Source of the DNA: Candidatus Babelota bacterium | Lineage (GTDB): Bacteria; Babelota; Babeliae; Babelales; Vermiphilaceae | DNA: 64,000 nucleotides | Direction of reading: 5' to 3' | Assembly: GCA_003963225.1 (NCBI GenBank) | Contig: RXKB01000006.1 | Coordinates: 1-64,000, forward strand | Part shown: positions 17,742 to 26,343 of the stretch, in pieces | Position numbering within the stretch: position 1 is the stretch's first letter | Layout: each line of letters begins with the position of its first letter | The notes under the pieces: generated by a model | Told to the model about the DNA's origin: nothing | Databases searched by the model: none | What the model saw: the letters and a program-made list of their open reading frames with translations, nothing else | Position numbers and translations under genes: made by a program

Positions 17742-20522
17742 TTACTCTGCTTTTTCATTTGGTTGATCAGCGACACGGCCAACACGAACCAAAACATAAT
17801 TATTATCTCCTAAAACACGTTTTACTGCACCAATGACATCCTGCTTAGTAATAGCATTTAGAGCTGCTAATCTATTATCAAAATAAGTAAATGGAAGTAA
17901 AAATTTATGTAAATATAAAAAGGTACGGGCGATATTAGTGTTAGAAGAAAAATTATCTAACGCCGCATTGACAATAGCCCTTTTTGCTTCTTCAAACTCC
18001 TGATCAGTCAACGCCTTTGCGGCATCGACAATTACTTTGGTAATTGCTTTTTCAGCTTCAACTAAACGATCAAGCGATATAATAGTTTTGATTTGAAACA
18101 TGCCAGGCTGTTCATCTGCTCCAGCCAAAAACGTTCCATTAATGGTATAAAATAAACCTGTTTCTTCACGTAATTGAAATAACCTACTGTTCATTGAATG
18201 TAAAAATCCACCACCAAAAATTTGATCAAAAATAAGCAGTTTGTCGTAATCTGGATTTTGACGGGCAATAGATGGTCTTGCATATAATAAAACAACCTGA
18301 TCTCTGTTTATATAATAGTTTTCTACTTTTGATGTAGGCATTTCTATTGATGGATACACAAGATTTTCTACTTCTTTCCCCTGCCAATCAGCAAAAATGC
18401 TAGTGCATATTTCTGGCACATTGTACCCTGCTATATCTCCAACTATTGCCATGGTAATACCAGCAGGCGTAATATATTGCTTATAAAAATCAACTAAATC
18501 CCGTTTATGAATAGCATTAATAGAGTCTTGTGTACCTAACAGATTTTTTGCATATGGATGGTTTTTATAAATGATAGCTTTCATTAACTGATTGCTAAAC
18601 GAGCGAGGCTCATCCCAATATGATTTTAAATCATTCTGCAGCTGCATGCGAACCTTTTCAATTTCATTTTTGGGAAAAGTTGCGTTTTGTAAAAGCTCTT
18701 TAACAATTTCAAGCCCTTCTTGAAAGTCTTCTTTCAGCATAGTAATCATTAAACTGCCTGGATAACTTGCCAAAGACATGCCTTTAGATTCAATATAATC
18801 AGCAAGTTCATCTGCTGTGTAATTTTTAGTTCCCTCAGTCATCATGCATGATACAAAATTGTATAAACCTTGTTTATCGTCAGGGTCATAAAAGTGTTGG
18901 GCTTTAAAACTAAGTACCACGCTTATTTTTGGAATCACATTGGTATCTGAATAAATTACTTGCAACCCATTTTTCATCGCAAAAGTTTCCGGTTTTGCAT
19001 AAGCAAATGGTATAGGATCTTGCGCAAGTATTTTATCTGCAAAAAAAGCAGGCTGTACAGGTAATGTGCGCACGCGCGCAGCCAAAATCTGTTGATCCTC
19101 GTTATCAGAAATTTCCTGCAAATGTTGCCATACAGGCTTTTCTTCTTCAACTAACGGTAAAACAGCCCCTTCATGCATAACAGAAGGCCGCCAATATGTT
19201 TTTATAAAATTATACACTTGGTTGGATAGCTCTTTATTATCTATATTCATTGAATTAAATAGATAATTTTCATCACCTGTAGCTAAAAAATATTTGCCTA
19301 TCATGTCAGCTTGATCTTCTGTACTTTCAAGCACACTGTAAAAACCAGACTTTACTTTGTTGACTGCGCGTGTTATTTGTTGTTCAGAAATATGCTCATC
19401 TAAAAGACGGTACAGTTCGTCAACAATAACTTGCTTAATCTGTTCTTGAGTTACACCTTCTACAGGTTCACAACATATAAAAGTAAGTCCATGGTCAAAA
19501 AGATCGCAACTATCAATTTCTAAAGAAGTAACATAACAAAGTTCATTTACTAATTTTTTATATAAAATAGAGCCACGACCTTTGCCAAAAATCCATTCAG
19601 CAATGTGAGCTGGATAATCTTGCTTATCTTTCAAGCCTGGTGTAACAAAAGAATAAATGAATACAGGTTGTTGAATATCTCTATACAGTTTGACCGATTT
19701 AGCAACGATGTCGTGGCTAAAGAAAAAATGATCTTTTTTATAAGTTGGATCAGCAGGTATTGAACCAAAATACTCATTTGCTAATGCAATCACTTCATCT
19801 GGATCAACATCACCGACCACCACAAGTGTAGCATTGTTTGGAAGATAATGTTTTTTATAAAAAGATCTAAGATCATTAGCAGACACAGTCCACAAATCTT
19901 GTTTATAGCCAATAACTGGATAATGATATGGATGATCTGCAAAAATTACTTCGATCATTTTCTCAGCCAAGTCACTTGTATAGTTATCCTTATACATTTT
20001 AAGTTCTTGGATAACAGCTTTCATTTCAGAGTTCAACATTTGCTCATCAAAGGCACAATTTTGCATGCAATCGGCCATAAGAGAGAAAGCTGTTTTATAA
20101 TGCTGAGTAGGAAAATTAAAAATATAACCCGTGTAATCATATGAAGTAAAAGCATTGCAAGAACCAGAAAGTTTATACACAATAGCATTAATATCAGATT
20201 CTGAAAGTTTTTTTGTACCTTTAAAAATCATATGTTCAATAAGGTGGGCAATGCCTTTTTCTCCTAACTTTTCATCTTTTGAACCAACTTTGTACCAAAG
20301 TTCAACAGTTACTTTTGGAATAGTCTTTACAGGCTTGATTAATATAGTAAGCCCATTAGAAAGAGTATCCTTAACCACTTGTATTTTTTTTATCGATTCA
20401 GACATCACTGGTGATCCTTTATCAGTATTTTTGCAATAGCTATAGGTACCCATTGATAAAGTTTGTGTTATCAAAATAACCAATATAACGGTAACTAAAT
20501 TTTTTTTTTTAATATATATCAT
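17742..20522 (-). CDS. exported two-domain M16 (insulinase-family) zinc peptidase
   Basis: A 926-residue protein with an N-terminal signal peptide or anchor and two M16 units. The first unit carries the inverted zinc motif HLIEH (H93, E96, H97) and a downstream Glu at residue 173 in IQELKMYKDN, the spacing expected for an active site. The second unit lacks the motif, as is usual for the non-catalytic half. These clam-shaped enzymes degrade short peptides; two-domain bacterial forms are often periplasmic. The frame is open to a TTG at 20549, but the ATG at 20522 is preceded by AGG/GGG and starts directly with the export signal. It is divergent from comEC, with a striking inverted repeat between them. 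Confidence 0.9.
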   Translation of the reverse strand: MIYIKKKNLVTVILVILITQTLSMGTYSYCKNTDKGSPVMSESIKKIQVVKDTLSNGLTILIKPVKTIPKVTVELWYKVGSKDEKLGEKGIAHLIEHMIFKGTKKLSESDINAIVYKLSGSCNAFTSYDYTGYIFNFPTQHYKTAFSLMADCMQNCAFDEQMLNSEMKAVIQELKMYKDNYTSDLAEKMIEVIFADHPYHYPVIGYKQDLWTVSANDLRSFYKKHYLPNNATLVVVGDVDPDEVIALANEYFGSIPADPTYKKDHFFFSHDIVAKSVKLYRDIQQPVFIYSFVTPGLKDKQDYPAHIAEWIFGKGRGSILYKKLVNELCYVTSLEIDSCDLFDHGLTFICCEPVEGVTQEQIKQVIVDELYRLLDEHISEQQITRAVNKVKSGFYSVLESTEDQADMIGKYFLATGDENYLFNSMNIDNKELSNQVYNFIKTYWRPSVMHEGAVLPLVEEEKPVWQHLQEISDNEDQQILAARVRTLPVQPAFFADKILAQDPIPFAYAKPETFAMKNGLQVIYSDTNVIPKISVVLSFKAQHFYDPDDKQGLYNFVSCMMTEGTKNYTADELADYIESKGMSLASYPGSLMITMLKEDFQEGLEIVKELLQNATFPKNEIEKVRMQLQNDLKSYWDEPRSFSNQLMKAIIYKNHPYAKNLLGTQDSINAIHKRDLVDFYKQYITPAGITMAIVGDIAGYNVPEICTSIFADWQGKEVENLVYPSIEMPTSKVENYYINRDQVVLLYARPSIARQNPDYDKLLIFDQIFGGGFLHSMNSRLFQLREETGLFYTINGTFLAGADEQPGMFQIKTIISLDRLVEAEKAITKVIVDAAKALTDQEFEEAKRAIVNAALDNFSSNTNIARTFLYLHKFLLPFTYFDNRLAALNAITKQDVIGAVKRVLGDNNYVLVRVGRVADQPNEKAE

Positions 20523-20603
20523 AGTACCCAAATACCTAAAAATACTCAATCTTTAACTTATCACTCTATAATAAAATAAAAAATATGCTTTAATAAAACA
20601 AAA

Positions 20604-20657
20604 AAATATGTTTTACTGTCAAAATATAGTTTTTTATTTTGACAGTAAAACATATTT
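20604..20657. repeat. perfect 23-bp inverted repeat between divergent genes
   Basis: Arms at 20604-20626 and 20635-20657 match without error around an 8-base loop. Each arm contains TTGACA reading outward (20639-20644 on the plus strand and its mirror on the minus strand). The element ends 10 bases before the comEC ATG and starts 82 bases before the M16 ATG. It does not lie behind any gene, so a normal terminator role is unlikely. Confidence 0.75.
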
Positions 20658-20666
20658 GTATATTTT

Positions 20667-21773
20667 ATGATCCACCTATTTCATTATACTCCCATTTCTC
20701 CACTAACTTTATATACTGCCATGTTTATTGTAGGTATTGCGCTTGAAAAAGCCATTCCACAATTTTTTATCATGGTTTTTATTGTTAGCCTATGGAGCAT
20801 TCTTTTATATTGTTTATCTATATATAAAAAAGAAGTTTATGTAATATGTAGCTGCTTTGCAACAACCGGTGGATGGTACATACACTATTATCAATCTATA
20901 TGGAAACAAAATGCTACTATACTTGCAAAACAAAAAATTAATATTACAGGTGTCATTATTAACAGTATTCCCTCTCTTAATATTGCCGATACGGTCCAGT
21001 ATACGCTTTATATTATCGATTCTGCAGAACCGATATTAAAAAACACTTTGCTTGCAGTGTATATTAAAAAAAATACTTATCGACACAATCCAGGGGAAAT
21101 AATACATATCAGAAATATTAAATGCACTATCCCTGACGATCATTTTGCTACCTATTTAATGAAAGAAGGCTTTGTAAGTACATCTCATACTTTTCCAAAA
21201 AATGTCTATAAAACAAAATTAAAGCCTCCCTTTTGGGCATATTTGTATAAAATACGATTTCGTTTACTTTCTTGGTCAAAAAAACTATTATCCTCGTCAA
21301 CACACGCGCTCTTTTGCTCATTATTCTTAGGATATAAATGGTGCGAGCCAATCGAAACCAATCGCGACACTTTTAAGTCATTTAAATACTGGGGGCTATC
21401 ACATTATCTTGCTCGTTCAGGTTTACATTTAGCTATTCTGGTAGCTCTTTGGTATATTTTTCTTTCATACATGCCATTACACTTAGTAAAAAAACAGTGG
21501 CTGCTTATTGTTGTAAGCTTATTTTATTTCATGCTTACCTGGTCATCGATTTCATTTTTAAGAGCCATTATTAGCTTTATATTAGGACGTATTTTTATTT
21601 TTCTTAATGAACCATGCACGTTTATGCATATTATAGGACTAACAGCCCTGTCTATGTTAATACACAACCCAACCGTCTTATTTTTTTTAGACTTTCAACT
21701 AAGTTTTGGCATAACATTTCTGCTTGCCTGGCTTAATAATATTTCTCAAATACGAAAAACTCTTGCAAAATAA
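20667..21773 (+). CDS. comEC: ComEC/Rec2-like competence membrane protein, short form
   Basis: A 368-residue polytopic membrane protein. Two or three N-terminal membrane segments are followed by an OB-like soluble part (about residues 85-160). The competence domain includes LFLGYKWCEP, GLSHYLARSGLH (usually HLLAISGLH) and FQLSFGITFLLAW, which mark the DNA-translocation channel of natural transformation. The C-terminal metallo-beta-lactamase domain of full ComEC is absent and no separate gene for it is seen nearby. No clear ribosome-binding site precedes the ATG at 20667; an in-frame ATG at 20721 is an alternative start. Confidence 0.78.
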   Translation: MIHLFHYTPISPLTLYTAMFIVGIALEKAIPQFFIMVFIVSLWSILLYCLSIYKKEVYVICSCFATTGGWYIHYYQSIWKQNATILAKQKINITGVIINSIPSLNIADTVQYTLYIIDSAEPILKNTLLAVYIKKNTYRHNPGEIIHIRNIKCTIPDDHFATYLMKEGFVSTSHTFPKNVYKTKLKPPFWAYLYKIRFRLLSWSKKLLSSSTHALFCSLFLGYKWCEPIETNRDTFKSFKYWGLSHYLARSGLHLAILVALWYIFLSYMPLHLVKKQWLLIVVSLFYFMLTWSSISFLRAIISFILGRIFIFLNEPCTFMHIIGLTALSMLIHNPTVLFFLDFQLSFGITFLLAWLNNISQIRKTLAK

Positions 21774-21832
21774 TCTTTTTTTTATTTACTATTTTTTTGT
21801 ACAAAAATAATCCAAATAAGAAGGATTTGTTA

Positions 21833-23251
21833 ATGAAGCATATAAAAATTTTTTTTATTTTTTTTATATTATTTCTAAAAAACGCTTTTATTTTATCAAC
21901 AAATGAAAAAAACACTATTCATTACAACTCAGCAATACAGGAATTTATCCACTGGGAAAAAACCTACTTACACGTCAAAAAAACTATACCTATAGTGCCC
22001 CTAGCAAGAAAACAATGGACCATTATTGTGTATATGGCAGCTGACAATGATTTAAGAAATTTTGCCGCTCGTAACATTCAACAAATGGCATCAGTAGGTT
22101 CAAATCATTATCTCAACATTTTAGTACATCTTGATATTAAAATATCTGCTACACAAAAAGTAACTCGGCATTATTACATTGCAGATAGTGCATCTATCTA
22201 TCAAATGAACGCTAACGATCCTTACACACAATCAATGGACAGTGGAGATCGAAATACTTTGGTAAAAACATGCAGTTGGGCTGCGCAAGATTTTCCAGCC
22301 GACCAATACGCACTTATTTTATGGAACCATGGCACCGGCATCTTAGATCCTGCAAAATACAAAATTTCTCATCCAGACTTTTTTGTATTTGATCAAGAAA
22401 ACTATATTTTCAGATTAGATAGATCTGTAGGATTTATAGATTTTATAGAGCAAGGAAATCGTGGAGTTTGTTGGGACGATAGCACGGGCAACTTTTTAAC
22501 TAATCAAAAATTAAACACTGCTTTGAACTATATTTGTCATAATGTGTTAGGTAAAAAATTTAGCATTATAGGTTTTGATGCCTGCTTAATGGCAATGGTT
22601 GAAGTAGGCAATCTTATCGCTCCTTATGCTGATTTTATGGTAGCGTCACAAGAAGTGGAAATGGGCGCAGGCTGGGACTATCAAAAAACACTTGAACCGT
22701 TTTTGCACGAAGCTCCTACCCCAGCAAATTTAGCAAAAAATATAGTCAGTGGCTATCAAAAAACATACAATCCCTTAACCAATGACTACACACTTTCGGC
22801 AGTAGACTTAAGTACCATAAGTAATGTAGAAAAAAATGTAGAAACTGTCGCAACACTTCTTTTAGATGCTATTAGTAAGCAGTCTAACAATAGTGTTGTA
22901 AACACCTTAAAAATGGCAGCTTCTCCTTCAATATGCACTTGCTTTGAAGAGCCAACATACGTGGATCTTTATGATTTTTATACAAATGTACTAGCAAATC
23001 TGAACAGATTTAAATTTAAAAATAATAATCAAGAAACAACTATGCTTATTTCAAAAATAAATACCGCTCTAAAAAATGGACAAATGTTAATACCTTCAAC
23101 TGTTTTTGCAAATGTTACAGGGAAAAACTTATCGAAAGCAAGGGGACTGTCTATTTATTTCCCTCAACGAACTATTCATAGTTCATACCCTGCAACACCA
23201 TTTGCGCAAAAAAATAGCTGGTTCAAATTAATTAAGGCTTGTTTGAAATAG
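21833..23251 (+). CDS. exported clostripain-like (C11) cysteine peptidase
   Basis: A 472-residue protein with a signal peptide (about residues 1-22) and a C11 peptidase domain starting WTIIVYMAADNDLRNFA. The catalytic His is H166 in LILWNHGTG and the catalytic Cys is C251 in IIGFDACLMAMVEV. Clostripain-type enzymes cut after basic residues and belong to the caspase-like clan. The longest frame begins with a TTG at 21797, but the ATG at 21833 has AAGGA seven bases ahead. An exported protease in a host-associated organism may act on host protein or on surface maturation; this is inference. Confidence 0.88.
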   Translation: MKHIKIFFIFFILFLKNAFILSTNEKNTIHYNSAIQEFIHWEKTYLHVKKTIPIVPLARKQWTIIVYMAADNDLRNFAARNIQQMASVGSNHYLNILVHLDIKISATQKVTRHYYIADSASIYQMNANDPYTQSMDSGDRNTLVKTCSWAAQDFPADQYALILWNHGTGILDPAKYKISHPDFFVFDQENYIFRLDRSVGFIDFIEQGNRGVCWDDSTGNFLTNQKLNTALNYICHNVLGKKFSIIGFDACLMAMVEVGNLIAPYADFMVASQEVEMGAGWDYQKTLEPFLHEAPTPANLAKNIVSGYQKTYNPLTNDYTLSAVDLSTISNVEKNVETVATLLLDAISKQSNNSVVNTLKMAASPSICTCFEEPTYVDLYDFYTNVLANLNRFKFKNNNQETTMLISKINTALKNGQMLIPSTVFANVTGKNLSKARGLSIYFPQRTIHSSYPATPFAQKNSWFKLIKACLK

Positions 23252-23272
23252 GCTTTAAAATCAACGCCTATT
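23247..23272. terminator. compact hairpin spanning both convergent stop codons
   Basis: A 7-bp stem (AATAGGC at 23247-23253 with its partner at 23266-23272). The plus-strand stop at 23249 and the minus-strand stop at 23268 both lie in the arms. No T-run is present, so termination strength is uncertain. Confidence 0.4.
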
Positions 23273-23720
23273 GATCGCTAAAATGATAAGAACCTATTAC
23301 ACAATCTTGATCTACACGTACATTTGCATGATTTGATCGAGACAAAGAGTTTACAGCACAATTACGCAAATATACGCTCCCAGAGTAGATAATTAAATTA
23401 TCAATAGTACAATTTTCTACTATAATATCTTTATGTACATCTGAATATGATAATGGTCCGCAAACAACAGCCCATATAGCAAATGCACAATAATCTGCAA
23501 AGCCAATGCGCTGTTTTGCTATGATAGCATTCTTGAAATTTATTCCGTGTAGGATTAAGCTTTGCTGCAAAAAAGCTTGCTGTACACATTGTTTATCTAT
23601 ACACATTGCATATGCATGAGAAGTATAAACCAAATGGAGATCTTTAAGATTTTGTATAATTTTTTGTTGCCCTTGCGTTACACAAAAAAAGAAAAAAATT
23701 ATATATAAATATGTTTTCAT
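23268..23720 (-). CDS. small exported protein, paralog of the gene upstream
   Basis: A 150-residue protein with a signal peptide (about residues 1-17). Its C-terminal half carries IIVENCTIDNLIIYSGSVY and NCAVNSL, reminiscent of short beta-solenoid rungs. The neighbour at 23717 has CTIDNLTI and STIQKLMVNG in the same place, so the two are related. The start overlaps the neighbour's stop by four bases (ATGA), which implies translational coupling. Not recognised. Confidence 0.65.
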   Translation of the reverse strand: MKTYLYIIFFFFCVTQGQQKIIQNLKDLHLVYTSHAYAMCIDKQCVQQAFLQQSLILHGINFKNAIIAKQRIGFADYCAFAIWAVVCGPLSYSDVHKDIIVENCTIDNLIIYSGSVYLRNCAVNSLSRSNHANVRVDQDCVIGSYHFSDQ

Positions 23721-24085
23721 AATTGTTTCACCGTCTTAACAGATGAGTGAGAATCAGGATGCAACAAAGCTCCCTCTCTTAGCTCAATATACGCAATTGA
23801 AGATCTTTTTAAAACTATAAGAAAGGGCCCATTTACCATTAACTTTTGAATTGTGGAATTACTGATATAAATAACCAGCTGCTCCTGAACTTTATTTAAC
23901 TTACTTGAAGGATTAATAGTTAAATTATCAATTGTGCAAGTAGTAAAATAAGTCTGTTGCTCACATGCATTATAATCGAAATCCTTGATGCTGGCACTTA
24001 AAAAGTTTGGACTTACGTACGCAAATGTGCCAGTATTGAACAAAATTATTATTAAAAATAAAAGCGAAAAATTTATATTGCTCAT
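23717..24085 (-). CDS. small exported protein with beta-rung repeats
   Basis: A 122-residue protein with a strong signal peptide. It contains repeated segments of the form CTIDNLTI and NSTIQKLMV, each a short polar turn followed by a beta strand, which suggests a small solenoid. It is the first gene of a two-gene unit with the paralog at 23268 and is divergent from the uracil-DNA glycosylase. Function unknown. Confidence 0.65.
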   Translation of the reverse strand: MSNINFSLLFLIIILFNTGTFAYVSPNFLSASIKDFDYNACEQQTYFTTCTIDNLTINPSSKLNKVQEQLVIYISNSTIQKLMVNGPFLIVLKRSSIAYIELREGALLHPDSHSSVKTVKQL

Positions 24086-24167
24086 TGTTTTCTAATTGCA
24101 GATTAGATATTTTAAAAGATATTATAGCACAAAGTTCAAAAAAAATAGCAAAAATTATGGTGCTCAT

Positions 24168-24743
24168 ATGAATAATACAGAAACCAAACAAAAACTACTG
24201 GATCAACTTTATGAGCCATACAAACAATGCTTATTGTGCCCTTTGGCTAAACAAGGACGTACTAATGTTGTATTTGGAGAAGGAAACGTTAATAGCCATT
24301 TAATGTTTATAGGTGAAGGTCCTGGCAGAGAAGAAAACGAACAAGGAAAACCATTTGTAGGAAGATCTGGCAAGCTATTAACACGTTTGCTTACTATTGT
24401 TGGCATTGACCGGCAAGATGTTTTTATAACAAATATTGTAAAATGCAGGCCTCCCGGCAACAGACGTCCAACATTTGAAGAAAGCAGTACATGCAAAAAG
24501 ATACTTTTATTAAAACAAATCGAAATTATTAATCCAAAAATTATATGCACTCTTGGTTCGTGTGCCGTAGAAAACATTATAGAAAAACAAGTTGCCATCT
24601 CTAAAATACGGGGTACTTGTTTACCTTGGAATAACCGGATAATAATACCTACCTTTCACCCCGCCTATGCGCTACGGAATCCAAGAGTGATTGAAACAAT
24701 GGTAGAAGACATTTTAAATGCTAAAAGAAAATCAGAAATTTAA
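24168..24743 (+). CDS. udg: family 4 (iron-sulfur) uracil-DNA glycosylase
   Basis: A 191-residue enzyme that removes uracil from DNA as the first step of base excision repair. The motifs are GEGPGREENEQGKPFVG (residues 49-65), the KCRPPGNRRPT segment (92-102) and the late HPAYALRNP. Cysteines C21, C24, C109 and C127 fit the four ligands of the family's [4Fe-4S] cluster. The longest frame starts at a TTG 24 codons earlier, and the ATG at 24168 is the natural start. It works with the AP endonuclease encoded at 29125. Its 3' end lies 28 bases before the DnaA-box array. Confidence 0.9.
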   Translation: MNNTETKQKLLDQLYEPYKQCLLCPLAKQGRTNVVFGEGNVNSHLMFIGEGPGREENEQGKPFVGRSGKLLTRLLTIVGIDRQDVFITNIVKCRPPGNRRPTFEESSTCKKILLLKQIEIINPKIICTLGSCAVENIIEKQVAISKIRGTCLPWNNRIIIPTFHPAYALRNPRVIETMVEDILNAKRKSEI

Positions 24744-24771
24744 ACAAGTCGCTAATTTATTCTATAATGCT

Positions 24772-24824
24772 GGTGGATAAGTGGTGGATAAGTGGTGGAT
24801 AAGTGGTGGATAAGTGGTGGATAA
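24772..24824 (-). repeat. five DnaA-box-like nonamers in 11-bp phase
   Basis: GGTGGATAA occurs at 24772, 24783, 24794, 24805 and 24816, each separated by the two bases GT. The 11-base period is close to one helical turn, so all boxes would face the same side of the DNA. Confidence 0.9.
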
Positions 24825-24925
24825 CTTTATAACACTTACCAGCAGAGGTTTTTCAGAGTTTATTTTTCCAAAATGCTTATCTGGTCGATTTAAAAACATG
24901 AGTGTGTTTTGGAAGATTTTAAAAT

Positions 24926-24956
24926 TTATCCACCACTTATCCACCACTTATCCACC
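24926..24956 (+). repeat. three inverted DnaA-box-like nonamers in 11-bp phase
   Basis: TTATCCACC occurs at 24926, 24937 and 24948, in the opposite direction to the first array and with the same 11-base period. A region of 101 bases lies between the two arrays. Confidence 0.9.
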
Positions 24957-25013
24957 AGGTTATACTTATAAAAAAATGCTTACTGATCAATGCATCTCGT
25001 TTTTTTACCCAAG

Positions 25014-25022
25014 TTATCCACC
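25014..25022 (+). repeat. isolated DnaA-box-like nonamer
   Basis: A ninth TTATCCACC, 57 bases after the second array and on the edge of the AT-rich segment. It could be the box from which unwinding is directed. Confidence 0.7.
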
Positions 25023-25129
25023 AAAAAATGCTTCGCCTATTACTACATTAATAAATATATTATAAGTAAGAATTAAGAATAGTAATAGTAACCAAAAATG
25101 TATCTGTAAAAAACTTTTTCTCTCTCCAA

Positions 25130-25158
25130 TTGCTAGAAATATCGTTTTATATTACACT
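25130..25158 (+). promoter_or_regulatory. candidate promoter of nusA-infB
   Basis: TTGCTA at 25130-25135 and TACACT at 25153-25158 are separated by 17 bases, about 90 bases before the nusA start. It lies inside the AT-rich part of the proposed origin, so transcription here could influence opening. Confidence 0.45.
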
Positions 25159-25247
25159 GTAATTAAAATGAACTTATTTATTAAAAATAAAAGCTTTATA
25201 AGTTATAGATTTTGCAAAATTTTCTTTTTAAAAATGTTTAAGACGGT

Positions 25248-26318
25248 GTGAATGTGAATTTAAAGCAAGTTATCGATGAGTTAATACGCGAAAAAGGCCT
25301 AAATAGAACTATTCTTGAAAAAATAGTATGTGAAGGCATGAAGTCTGCATACTTGAAAAAATACCCGGCAGCAACCTTTGTTATTTCATATGACCATGCG
25401 CTAGGAAATCTAGCTGTTCTAACAGAAAAACAAGTTGTACAAGCAATTCAAGACAATGATACTGAAATAACCCTAAAAAAAGCTCGCTATTTGGATAAAG
25501 ACATACAAGTTGGTCAAACGATATTGGTACCGTTTGAAGGCTCTATCGGTCGTGTTGAGGTTTTGCATGCAAGGCAGATTATTGCTCAACATATTCGTGG
25601 TATTGAAGCATTGGCGGTTTACAATGAATTTAAAAGCAAGCAGAACGAAATTTTACATGGCGCATATCACAAAACAGAGCGTGGAGGCGTTGCAATAAAA
25701 TTGGACGACGGGACGATCGCATTTTTGCCAAATGCAAATATGAGTCCCGCAGATAAAGTTATTATTGGAGCCCCTATAAGATGCTTACTGAAAGAAATCT
25801 TGCAAGAACCTGTAAACGACCATCAAGTCATACTTGACAGGGCTTCTGGGGTATTTGTAAGAAAACTTATGGAGCTTGAAATTCCAGAGGTTTTTGAAAA
25901 AATTGTAGAAATTAAAACAGTTGCTCGTATAGCTGGATACAAGTCAAAAATTATTGTGTCTTCGAGAGAAAAAAATATTGACCCTGTTGGTACTTGTGTG
26001 GGAATAGGTGGAAGTAGGATAAGGCCTATTTTAACAGAAATAGGTGGAGAAAAAATCGATATAATAGAATATGTTGACTCGTTTGAAGAAATGGTCAAAG
26101 CTTCTTTAAAACCAGCAAAAGTCGAACGCGTAGAGCTTTTAAATAAAGAAGAGGCTTGCGTTTGGGTTGAGGATGATCAACGGTCATATGCTATAGGCAA
26201 ATCTGGGCAAAACATTGCTCTTGCATCTCGTTTGTTAGGTGTTAACATTAAGCTTATGCAAAATGAGAAAGTTGGTAAAATTGGTGTGTCTATAGAAGGT
26301 ATTAGTGATACTTGGTAA
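25248..26318 (+). CDS. nusA: transcription termination/antitermination factor NusA
   Basis: A 356-residue protein that binds RNA polymerase and nascent RNA and tunes pausing, termination and antitermination. The N-terminal polymerase-binding domain is followed by an S1 domain (about residues 135-200) and two KH domains. The motifs RIAGYKSKIIVSS, GTCVGIGGSRIRPI and YAIGKSGQNIALASRLLGV mark the KH region. No C-terminal acidic repeats are present, as in most non-proteobacterial forms. The start is GTG at 25248; a second GTG two codons later is an alternative. infB follows 25 bases later. The usual rimP and ylxR partners are absent. Confidence 0.95.
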   Translation: MNVNLKQVIDELIREKGLNRTILEKIVCEGMKSAYLKKYPAATFVISYDHALGNLAVLTEKQVVQAIQDNDTEITLKKARYLDKDIQVGQTILVPFEGSIGRVEVLHARQIIAQHIRGIEALAVYNEFKSKQNEILHGAYHKTERGGVAIKLDDGTIAFLPNANMSPADKVIIGAPIRCLLKEILQEPVNDHQVILDRASGVFVRKLMELEIPEVFEKIVEIKTVARIAGYKSKIIVSSREKNIDPVGTCVGIGGSRIRPILTEIGGEKIDIIEYVDSFEEMVKASLKPAKVERVELLNKEEACVWVEDDQRSYAIGKSGQNIALASRLLGVNIKLMQNEKVGKIGVSIEGISDTW

Positions 26319-26343
26319 ATTTAACTAGTGGGTTACAGTAAGA

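Larger units (their letters stand above)
24772..25247. other. oriC: candidate replication origin (oriC) or DnaA-binding locus
   Basis: This non-coding region between the glycosylase and nusA holds nine identical nonamers, GGTGGATAA or its complement TTATCCACC. Each differs from the E. coli DnaA box TTATCCACA only at the last base. Five read in one direction and four in the other. An AT-rich stretch of about 220 bases follows, including TAGTAATAGTAA at 25080-25091, which resembles the DnaA-trio of bacterial unwinding regions. dnaA and dnaN are not in the window, so a titration or regulatory DnaA cluster such as datA is the alternative. Confidence 0.65.

Noticed and set aside
24772-24956. CRISPR-like array
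   Set aside because: The repeat unit is only 11 bp with no unique spacers, and the unit is a DnaA box. No cas genes are present.
24762-25065. Open frames across the GGTGGATAA/TTATCCACC arrays giving His/Ser/Tyr/Pro repeats
   Set aside because: The frames are by-products of the 11-bp repeats, lack ribosome-binding sites and occur on both strands.
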